Origin: Paraconiothyrium sp. Pb-2020
Taxonomy: Eukaryota > Ascomycota > Dothideomycetes > Pleosporales > Didymosphaeriaceae
Direction of reading: 5' to 3'
DNA: 64,000 nucleotides
NCBI GenBank assembly: GCA_022419385.1
Contig: JAJUBI010000005.1
Coordinates: forward strand, 1,860,001-1,924,000
Below, in pieces: positions 56,140 through 64,000 of the stretch. Both the position numbers and the translations under genes were made by a program. Under the pieces are notes generated by a model. It did not search any database. It was not told where the DNA came from and was given only the letters and a program-made list of their open reading frames with translations. How positions within the stretch are numbered: the first letter of the stretch is position 1; each line of letters starts with the position of its first letter.

Positions 56140-59100
56140 CTACGGCCTCACCCTCACCACATCCTCATTCGTCCCCTTATCTACGCCAATACCGAACATA
56201 TGCTTCGTTTTCTTGCCCTTCTTATCGCCGTACTTCTCGTCGAACTTTTTGATCGCGTTCAAACTGCTCATGTTCTCGGAGATGCTCGCCGAGATTTCCT
56301 GTAGCGCGGCGTCGAAGTGGCGCTTGAATAGGGTGCGCTTATCCGGGAACTTGTAGTCCAGTCCGCGGATGAGATGGGAAGGTTTAGATTCTACATCGGA
56401 GGAGGGCCCTGGCGATGAGGTAGCAGCGTCGGCGGCGGCTTTGGCTGCTGCGATGGCAGCTTGTTCATTTTCTTCCTTAACGCAGGCGAGCGCTGCTGAA
56501 ACGGCGAGATTCTTGAGATCAGAGCCGGAGTAGAAGGGCGTTCGCTTGGCGATGTCGTCTAGGTCGACGGACTCGTCAAGCTGCTCGCCTCGGAGATGGA
56601 TCTTTAGTATCGCGGCTCTATCTTTTTCGGTGGGTAAATCCACAAGTAGTCTCCTAGGTAGTCGCCTGATGACCGCATCGTCGAGGTCAAACGGCCTATT
56701 TGTTGCAACCATGACAAATACGCTCAGATCGTTCAAGCCATCCCACTCCTTCAAGAATTGGTTGAGAATATCGCGGTGCGAGGTTCTTTCCCGGCCAACA
56801 TCTCGCGACGAGAAGATAGCGTCCGCTTCATCAAGGAAAACGATACAGGGTGAGAGTTTCCGCGCGAGCGAGAAAATGGCAGTGACGTTCTTCTCGCCCT
56901 CGCCAACGTACTTATCCATGATTTGGCTCCCCGACACCTCGAGCACGGTAGACCCACTCTCCTTCGCAACGGCCTTGGCCAGTAACGTCTTTCCTGTGCC
57001 GGGAGGACCATACAATAGCGCCCCAGAGATTTTCTCGGTGGCAAGGACACCGTAGTTAAATGCATCTGGTCGGAGCAAAGATAGACTGGTAAGAGTGCGG
57101 ATAGAATCGACGGTATCAGTCGGAACATGAATCTGGTCGAAAGTAGTCTTAATCTGGGCAGGATTTGCGATGCCGGGCATCAAGCGCTTCTCGTGTTTGG
57201 TGGCGGTTTGAGAGACTTTTTCGAGTTTGGCCTCGAGATCGCGGTCGCGGTTGTCGGTGGTTGACTGAGTCCTCGCCCTCAACGTCTCCATCACCTTTCT
57301 ACGGAATTCAGAGTTCGTGGGAGAGTCGTCGCCGGGGCGAGGAAGAAGTGCTTGGCGTTTAACGTAATCAAACTTCACTTGGTCGCTCGCTTGCAGCATG
57401 CCTATTGCAAGAGCGATGTGCGCACCGGTCAAGTGTTCGCTCGTAGGATTGATAGCGTGTAGACCTAAGGCAGTCAAAGCTATGCGGTGCACCTCGTCAT
57501 ACGTCAGAATTTTGCTAAAAGAAGCACCCGAGATGCTAGCTAGAGCGGGTCCAGCGCGGCTGCTGTCTTCCGTTTCCCTCGCCGACAGGTGCAGTGCTGC
57601 AGCTGGGTCTAATCGACGCAACATGTCGAAGACGTGGCGAACGTTGATCCTCCGATATTTCGACGCGTCCGGTCTTGGCAGTACAACTGATTTTAGGGAT
57701 CCAACTAGGTCGTGCATAATATCCGACCGCTCTACAGGCACCACGATGGTCCTATAAAACCCTGCTTCGCCCTCAGACTGAAGGCTTTGGACGCCGTTCT
57801 TAGAGAATTCGGGCGTAAGGTCTGCCGATGAGGTGCTACCAACCACCATGATGCGCTCACCTGCCAATCTCCGCTTACGAATGATCTCTTCAAGCTTTTG
57901 TATGATTCTACCTCCGTAGTGGGTGGCATTGAGTTCCTTGTAATCGGGAATGTATACAATTTTGCTGCTGCCTGGGATCTTCGAACTGGTTGCCGCAGTG
58001 ACGGGACCAACTTTGACAGAGAGGTTGAACTGTGTTAATGCTTTGCTCGGTAAGGCACCATCGATGTTTATTTCGTCCCGTGTGGAGGTAGATTGAGAAG
58101 TGGACGTCATTAGAGAGCTAAAGAAACCTCCACTTGGCACGCGCGAACTTCGCTTGTCGTTACGAGGGGCTGAGGCTGTAGAATCTGTGAATGACTTCTG
58201 GCTTCGTTTCGTCTCTGAAGCGTCGATCAGATGCTCGAGAACATTTCCAATCTTCAGGTCCTCAAGCTGTGACTCGACCGGTGTCCGTGAACGAGGCTGA
58301 ATGTCCGCCGATGTGGTAGACTCCTGATTAGGTGTTTGTAAAGCCTTGAGGGCACTCAAAAGAGCGTTCGGAAGGACAATAGAGATGGGCATCTTGAAAC
58401 CAGCAGCTGCAGGTGGCTTGGGAAACATGGACGAGAATGTTGCAGGAGATGGTGTCGCATCTTCTTGCTCGTCACCAAATTCCTCTTTGCCTGCTTCATC
58501 AAGGAAAGCATCGCTTTCAAGATCCGAGCTAAGTCGATACGTTTCGTAGGCCAAAGAGCGAATCGAGTGGGGTGACGGGTCTGGTAGGTCACCCAGATAG
58601 TCACCCGCTATTTCAGCAAGGTCTTGTGCGTTTAAAGAAATGATGTCAGCGCCTTCTTCGCGTGCAATGTCCGCCAGAAGACTATCCAATTCCTTATCTT
58701 TACCACTGGACGGGCAATGTAGTATTAAGTTTGTCTTCGCTGCCGGAAAAGAGTCGGTTGACGCGAGCTGTGCCACAGAGAGCGATGCCGCAATTGAGGC
58801 ATGAACCTCTGCTTTCACGAAAGGGGGTACATAGCCTGCATTTCGTCGGCGAAAGGGATCAAACACCTCGGAGTGGTGCGTAGCCTCCAGACGAAAGTTT
58901 ACCGACTCGATTTTCCGCATGGCTTCGTCATTAAGCTTTCCACTTTGACGGGCAAGGGCGAAGTGATGGTTTGCGGTGATGATCTCGGTGTTGTCGATTT
59001 CTAGCTTCCGCTTTATTCTGATGGGGTCTTGCAAAAGGTGTTCTTTCTGCAACCAATACCGTTGCTCCTCACGGGATAAGATACCGTCGCCGCCGATTTC

Positions 59101-59742
59101 CAAATCTTGGAGCACCTCTTCGCTCTCAGGCAATCCCAGACTTGCCGCCCATTGCCGCGCAAAGCGCCTCTTCTCGTCACTGCCTAGTCCGCCGCCCCAT
59201 GCCTGGAACAGGAAATCAGACAGAAGCTGCACCGCCGCCCCTGGTGCATTTATAGGAATCGCGCACGTCCCAGTCTCATCGGTGCCCCGCCGTTGTAGTT
59301 CGAAAACGAATTGGCGAAGAGGTTTGTTGTTGGGAGCTTCGTCGCTCAGGCGGACACATTCTTTCACGAACCAGCTCGGGACGACGACAGGGGGAAGGTC
59401 CTGCGCGCGGTTTCTTCGCTGTGATCTTCGTAGCGCTGAAGAATATCGGCGTGTCATCTCCCTTGAGCGCTGCAGCTTCTGTGCCAGTACGTCCGCATCC
59501 TCGACGGCGTCCGCATTGTCTGCGCTCGCAGCAGCGCCCTCCGCTTTCTTGCGTTCGCCATCTTTGCTATCGGAAGGCTTGTTTTCGGAATCGGCAGGCG
59601 GGTTGTTGTCTTGTGCGAGGCTTCTCGAGGCGTGGAATGCGCGCGCGCGCGTAGGCGGTAGGGGGTAGCGGCGATGCGAGATAAAGCGTGCTGGACGTCT
59701 TCGGTGTGACGCTCGCAGGCCGGATCGGAGTGCGCCGTACAT
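56140..59742 (-). CDS. Mitochondrial AAA+ ATPase with degenerate first and active second AAA module
   Basis: Single exon, 1,200 residues from ATG 59742 (an upstream non-ATG extension was ignored). The N-terminus is Arg/Ser-rich without acids (MYGALRSGLRASHRRRPARF), a mitochondrial presequence. The C-terminal module is a complete MSP1/katanin-like AAA domain: Walker A YGPPGTGKTLLAKAVAKESG, then VSGSQIMDKYVGEGEKNV, Walker B CIVFLDEADAIFSSR, sensor 1 VMVATNRPFDLDDAVIRRLP with the paired Arg residues. Upstream, at about residues 340-400, NLILHCPSSGKDKELDSLLA looks like a decayed P-loop, followed by IVYIPDYKELN and RIMVVGSTSSAD as remnants of Walker B and sensor 1. So a tandem AAA protein with an inactive first ring position. 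The family is known in fungi as a large MSP1-like mitochondrial protein of unclear role; membrane-protein extraction is inference. A 230-residue frame on the opposite strand is a shadow. Confidence 0.92.
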   Translation of the reverse strand: MYGALRSGLRASHRRRPARFISHRRYPLPPTRARAFHASRSLAQDNNPPADSENKPSDSKDGERKKAEGAAASADNADAVEDADVLAQKLQRSREMTRRYSSALRRSQRRNRAQDLPPVVVPSWFVKECVRLSDEAPNNKPLRQFVFELQRRGTDETGTCAIPINAPGAAVQLLSDFLFQAWGGGLGSDEKRRFARQWAASLGLPESEEVLQDLEIGGDGILSREEQRYWLQKEHLLQDPIRIKRKLEIDNTEIITANHHFALARQSGKLNDEAMRKIESVNFRLEATHHSEVFDPFRRRNAGYVPPFVKAEVHASIAASLSVAQLASTDSFPAAKTNLILHCPSSGKDKELDSLLADIAREEGADIISLNAQDLAEIAGDYLGDLPDPSPHSIRSLAYETYRLSSDLESDAFLDEAGKEEFGDEQEDATPSPATFSSMFPKPPAAAGFKMPISIVLPNALLSALKALQTPNQESTTSADIQPRSRTPVESQLEDLKIGNVLEHLIDASETKRSQKSFTDSTASAPRNDKRSSRVPSGGFFSSLMTSTSQSTSTRDEINIDGALPSKALTQFNLSVKVGPVTAATSSKIPGSSKIVYIPDYKELNATHYGGRIIQKLEEIIRKRRLAGERIMVVGSTSSADLTPEFSKNGVQSLQSEGEAGFYRTIVVPVERSDIMHDLVGSLKSVVLPRPDASKYRRINVRHVFDMLRRLDPAAALHLSARETEDSSRAGPALASISGASFSKILTYDEVHRIALTALGLHAINPTSEHLTGAHIALAIGMLQASDQVKFDYVKRQALLPRPGDDSPTNSEFRRKVMETLRARTQSTTDNRDRDLEAKLEKVSQTATKHEKRLMPGIANPAQIKTTFDQIHVPTDTVDSIRTLTSLSLLRPDAFNYGVLATEKISGALLYGPPGTGKTLLAKAVAKESGSTVLEVSGSQIMDKYVGEGEKNVTAIFSLARKLSPCIVFLDEADAIFSSRDVGRERTSHRDILNQFLKEWDGLNDLSVFVMVATNRPFDLDDAVIRRLPRRLLVDLPTEKDRAAILKIHLRGEQLDESVDLDDIAKRTPFYSGSDLKNLAVSAALACVKEENEQAAIAAAKAAADAATSSPGPSSDVESKPSHLIRGLDYKFPDKRTLFKRHFDAALQEISASISENMSSLNAIKKFDEKYGDKKGKKTKHMFGIGVDKGTNEDVVRVRP

Positions 59743-60301
59743 ACGGAAGGAGGCCGAATGATCTCCTGGGCGACTGGGAGAATGTCGCAGGCTAAGAGAG
59801 GGAAGCAATGGCCGATGTCGCGTTGGCCTTGAGCCGCGACTTTTCCTTCAATGTTTGCCGTTTGCCATCCTTGCAACGCCAAGCCCTCAGATGCAGCTGC
59901 CAAAAGTCGGTGGTCGGGAACGCTAATCCCCATAAGGTTTGCACACCATCACGTAGACCTTTCAATTTCCAATATGGGAGTTCTGGGATACGGAATTCGC
60001 TGAGATTGGTTTGTCTAAGTAACGACAAGGTATTTGGATGGTGCCTTTGTATCGTGAGCTTACCGGCCCATCATCTTCGAATGTGGCAATACCCGGCTTT
60101 GTGTCTAGTCTTTCGACTTCTTAGCTCGGGATGACTGCTTTCCATCCACACACTTTGCCTAGTTCCGCAGTGACATTTGTCTTTTCAGGATTAACACTGA
60201 CGAACGTATCATCTGCAAGGTAAAGGACACACATGCAACACCATTCCCAGCAACACAACCCCCTACCACCATTCTCCCCTCCAAACGTTCCCTACCTCTG
60301 C
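59743..60301. other. Intergenic
   Basis: About 560 bp between two minus-strand genes; holds the promoter of the AAA ATPase. No coding evidence. Confidence 0.45.
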
Positions 60302-60772
60302 TCACTTAATCTCCTCCTCCTCCTCCTCCTCCTCCTCCGCCACCTTCGCTCTCCGCTCTCCGCTCGCCGTCCCCGTCGCACTCTTAGCATTCTTATCCTT
60401 CAATCTAACCAACCCCTTCCCATGCCCGACACTCCCATCCTCAAGCCCTGTGCGAACCTCTCCACTGACATTAACTTCCTCTCCCCCGTTTATATTCCTC
60501 CAGCCCCCCTCTTCGTTGCCTAGAATCCACTCAAAATGTATCGGGTTACTTGGCAACCGGCACCGTCGCCCGTAGTATAAGTCTTTGATGCTCGGCTTGA
60601 AATTTCCTGCACGTGCCGACGATGGCAGTGCATGCGGGGGATCTGTTCGGCGCACCGCATCATATACGCGGATGCTGTCGAAAACCGATGCTGGAGTAGA
60701 CTTAGAGCTAGATGACAAGGCTACGCACACGCTGGCGTGGCGGTGGAGCTTGACGCGGTGTCGGGCGGCCAT
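60302..60772 (-). CDS. Small protein with poly-Glu tail, probably mitochondrial or ribosomal-like; function unknown
   Basis: Single exon, 156 residues from ATG 60772 (frame extends upstream but the peptide there is unlike protein). The N-terminus MAARHRVKLHRHASVCVAL is basic and could be a targeting sequence. A compact core reads NFKPSIKDLYYGRRCRLPSN and IHFEWILGNEEGGWRNINGG, which looks like a conserved family segment, but I cannot name it. The tail is charged and ends in a run of nine Glu encoded by a (CTC)n stretch at about 60309-60335 on the plus strand. Coding support comes from the coherent core and normal codon usage; the repeat tail may vary between strains. Confidence 0.6.
   Translation of the reverse strand: MAARHRVKLHRHASVCVALSSSSKSTPASVFDSIRVYDAVRRTDPPHALPSSARAGNFKPSIKDLYYGRRCRLPSNPIHFEWILGNEEGGWRNINGGEEVNVSGEVRTGLEDGSVGHGKGLVRLKDKNAKSATGTASGERRAKVAEEEEEEEEEIK
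60309..60338. repeat. (CTC)n trinucleotide repeat encoding a Glu run
   Basis: Near-perfect tandem CTC triplets on the plus strand, read as GAG codons in the minus-strand gene 60302-60772. Confidence 0.85.
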
Positions 60773-62129
60773 AGTAGGTCTGGCGTAGCGTGAATGGACT
60801 GAAGGGGCGATACGGGCGCGGATACTCTTGTCTGCATGTAGTACATGTGGTGGCTTCCAATTTGTCAAAGTTACCGAGCAGACGTTGGCCTGGCCCTATT
60901 CGAAGCGTTCGCAGGTATTCTTGTTGGCCGAATCCTTTTTATGGTGGTCGATCAAAGTACAAGCTTTGTAAGCTGAATGTCTGCTTCATGCCCTGGGGTT
61001 GTGTGCGCATATGTGTGCTACCTTCATGCTGTGCAAAGGCGGTTGAGTGTTGTCAGCCTAGGGGAACAGCGAACGCGCCTTTTGCCTCACGGCTCTGTAA
61101 GAAGTCAGGTTCTATTGGCGCGATGGGTGAAATGCTGTGTGTTGGGCATACGCTCCGGTTTTTCAAGTGGTACGCTTCCCCAAAGCCTCAGCCCGAACCA
61201 TACCCAAGTGCCAGACAACGTTTGAATCTACAGACGGGGTTCTTAAACGTGGTGCAAATGCCAGCGTCAGTATCATAATGCCATATCGACGACAGTGCAT
61301 AAGGCTCACTGCGCCTGGTACTTGAGATGTCACTGAACTGCGGTGTAAACATCACATGCGTGTACGGTTGAAGGGTCGATCCATCATGCAATCCAATACT
61401 GCGCGTTCGATTACGAAGTTGACCCAACATAACTCACGCAGACCAACCCACATGGCAGCACCTGAATGCAGCCGCATGTTGTAATGGGAACGGCTGTTAG
61501 CTCAACCTTCACATCTACGACATGTGCACTCAAACAAGCTTAGGTAGCTCTGCAGGTCAGCCAAGCCCTCAAACACCAGCCCAGGACTTGAATGCTCAAT
61601 GATCAGATTCGTTGCCAAGCTTCTGTACGCGGTCCAACCGTCCACATACTTGAGAACCCTCACTGCCCCTCTACTCAGCTTTGTCTTTACCTTATTCCGT
61701 ATATCCTTCTAGTCTTTCAACACTTCGCATCTAGCCATACGCTGGGGGGCACAGTATCTACATCAGTGCAATATTGACATGCACGTGGTTTTGTTCCAGA
61801 TGAGTGAGTTGCAAGCAGACAAACGCTTCTCCATTGTCTTTTCGTCCTATGTACTTTCCTAATCTTCAAGATATACAACAATGCAATGCATACTTGGTAT
61901 CCCCACTTTCCGTTCCCGGTCCCAGGCCCAATCCCAGATGCTGAGTGAAAAGTCCTGCTCTTTCTTTCTTTCGGAACCTTAACGCCCTGCGATGATATGC
62001 AACCCAAGTGTCGTAATGAGTAAAAGAAACACGCCCAATGATAGTCCGGCCGTCCAAGGAGTGTATCCCAATGCTGTGCTCTAACTGAAAATGAAGGAAA
62101 CACCGCGATGAATTCGAAGAGTATATCGC
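60773..62129. other. Intergenic
   Basis: About 1.35 kb between the small gene and the 3' end of the ADAM protease. Short frames on both strands (162 residues or less) have no motif. I see no RNA gene here. Confidence 0.45.
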
Positions 62130-64000
62130 CTAAGCATACCTCATACTCCCACTCCTATACATAGGTGGCGGCGGTATGGGTTCCCCCTGCGGCCCATGGC
62201 CCGATTGTGGCTGCCACATCGGCGCTGCGTTACCAGCTTGTTGTACCAACGGCGCACTGCCCCCTCCACTGCCATTCGGGCTCGGTGGCCCCCTTCTCCC
62301 ACTTCGTCCACCTCTAGCCCCACCACCAGCATAGTACGGCGCCACCGGCGGGCCAGCAGCGTATTTCTTCTGCAGCTTCCTGCGCTTGTAGGAGCGCCAG
62401 CAGCAGCCAAGAATGGAGAGGATTATGAGGCCGCCGATGCCGGCCGCAAGGCCAATGACAAGAGGCTTATGCGTGAGTATCCAGTCTTTGACTTCGTTGC
62501 CGACGGACCCACCCGTGCATTGGCCCTGTGGTTCCATTAGCACTCCAGAGAGATATGAGGGTAGGGAGAATAGACGACAAGAAAAGGGGAAAGCTGATCT
62601 AGAGGGACTGGGCGACTTACATTCTGGCACTTGCCTCCTCCTATGCATGACGTGCCATCGAGGAAGTTTTGTTGGAGACCATAGCATGTATTACCAAACT
62701 CGGGGCTCGCACAGCTCAGCATGCAATTGCTGTTATCGCATGCATAAGTATCGTTGCCCTGGGTGTAACTTCCCATGATGGTCTTGCACTGCTGGTCGCG
62801 ACTCGTGCATTGGCCGCTCGCGCACTTCAGGTTGCCGCCGCAGTCAGTACCGTCGGGCTGCGTCTTGTCGTCGGGGCAGTAGGGAGAGTCGCCTGTGCAT
62901 TTTTCTTCGGGGTCGCACTGGCCGTTGCTTGCGCGGCAGACGGTGGTAGAAGAGGCGAATTGGCAACCCTTGCAGCAGTCTTCATTAGAATCATCGCAGA
63001 CGGCGCTATCTTTGAATTTGCACGTCTTAGCATCGCAGCACGCGTTGTCGCCGCACGAGTCGCCGCCACAGTCGCACTGCTCATCGGCTTCGACGATACC
63101 GTTGCCGCAGGTTTGAGTGGTGTTCAGGTTGACGTTGCGGTTGTTGGAGAGACAAGTAGATTTAACGCTATTGCGGCCAAGCGCAGAGCAAATGTTGCCA
63201 ATGGAGCAGGCGGAAAAGCGGGTGATGCCCTGGGCGGTGGAGGGGTTCATGATGAATTGCTCGCCGGCGTCGCAGGTACCCGCGGATAAGGGGCAGCATT
63301 GGGATGCGCTGACTGCGTTACTGTTTTGGCACGCATCAGCAGTACAGTCGTGTACGGCACCGAACGTGTGGCCCGTTTCGTGCGCGATGACCTGCCATTC
63401 TGTGGATGTTCGGACAACGACGTTTGCCCCGCTGACGGTCTCGTTCTGCCCACCGTTGGACTGCGAGCCCGCAACGCAAGCCTGTCCGAGCCAGGCCAAG
63501 CCCACGGCGGAGCCGGTGTTGCAGGTAGACAGGAGAGTCCAGTGGCTGAATCCATCGTTCTGACCGCCTCGCCAGGAAGAAAAGAGGTTCAATCTCTTCT
63601 GAATATCGACGCTCGACGAGCAGTCCTGGTTCCATGGGGTGGCAGTTTGTTCGGTAGTTGGGCACGAGGGATCCGTGATAACAACGTTCGCCAGGCCGAG
63701 CGAGATGTTGAAGGTAGACTCAAACAATTCGGACGCCGAGTTCATCTGCTTGATGACATTATCCCTAGTCTTCTCCTTATCCGAGCTGAAAGCCTTGATA
63801 TACGTACAGTCGGTAGCAACGCCGACGAGAGCAACCTTGCGAGTAGTGGGGCACCCTGACGTGCTCCCAATCGACGAGACAAGATTGACACCCGCGCCAT
63901 TACCGCCACCCGGGATATCCGACTGCCTCTTTCCCAACAAAGCAGACAAGGGCATAGCGAAGAAGTTATCCTCAGCGCTGCGCGCCCGCATCGACGCATA
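62130..64000 (-). CDS. ADAM-family metalloprotease (disintegrin, single TM), N-terminus beyond window
   Basis: Two exons in the window, 62621-64000 and 62130-62525 (intron 62526-62620, 95 bp), 591 residues; the prodomain and signal peptide lie past the right edge. The reprolysin domain begins with RKVALVGVATDCTYIKAF and carries the zinc site HETGHTFGAVHDC (H-E-x-x-H-x-x-G-x-x-H-D) with a downstream Met-turn region FIMNPS. A disintegrin domain follows (CGNGIVEADEQCDCGGDSC ...), with a Cys-rich segment, then a membrane span (LVIGLAAGIGGLIILSILGCC), a basic stop (RSYKRRKLQKK) and a Gly/Pro-rich cytoplasmic tail ending SMRYA. Fungal ADAMs (Aspergillus ADM-B type) are cell-surface or secretory-pathway proteases with few known substrates. 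All zinc ligands and the catalytic Glu are present. Confidence 0.93.

Noticed and set aside
58976..59668. 230-codon plus-strand frame
   Set aside because: Antisense shadow of the mitochondrial AAA ATPase; Ser/Arg-rich, no motif.
62669..63289. 206-codon plus-strand Ala/Val-rich frame
   Set aside because: Antisense shadow of the disintegrin part of the ADAM gene.
1..64000. CRISPR arrays, bacterial operons or prophage
   Set aside because: No regularly spaced direct repeats; gene structure is fungal with introns.

Overview
This is nuclear DNA from a filamentous ascomycete (Pezizomycotina; Dothideomycetes is my guess from gene content, not proven). The evidence is many short introns (mostly 40-150 bp) with fungal splice signals, Zn(II)2Cys6 regulators, secreted hydrolases with signal peptides, genes on both strands without operons, and a U6 snRNA gene with a TATA box and a T-run terminator. 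Exon structures below were built by hand from reading frames, splice signals and family knowledge; no searches were run.

Layout. 1-6.7 kb: the 5' part of a cytochrome P450 running off the left edge, a secreted PAF-acetylhydrolase-like hydrolase, and a Zn2Cys6 regulator broken by several frameshifts, then debris. 6.7-19.7 kb: housekeeping-like genes, namely an HSL-type lipase/esterase, an HMG-box factor, a membrane-anchored SGNH esterase, a secreted quinoprotein-like beta-propeller, an O-methyltransferase and an unknown disordered protein. 22-28 kb: an FAD monooxygenase, U6 snRNA, the kynurenine aminotransferase BNA3 and the replication ATPase MGS1/WRNIP1. 29-33 kb: a CFEM-like single-pass membrane protein and a secreted sedolisin (S53) protease, then a 284-bp MITE-like element and a decayed gene.

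35-42.3 kb is the most coherent accessory block: an MFS carrier and a Zn2Cys6 regulator diverge from a shared 530-bp promoter holding two copies of a CGG-rich 15-mer motif, followed by a secreted short tyrosinase/catechol oxidase and, convergent to it, a secreted EGF-like plus beta-propeller protein. I infer a small regulated phenol-oxidation locus; this is unproven. 42.3-51.7 kb is gene-poor, with one small two-exon gene, an orphan coding tail without a start, and short relic-like frames. 51.7-64 kb returns to core genes: a SNF2 helicase, a 1,200-residue mitochondrial AAA ATPase, a small conserved-looking protein and a fungal ADAM metalloprotease cut by the right edge.
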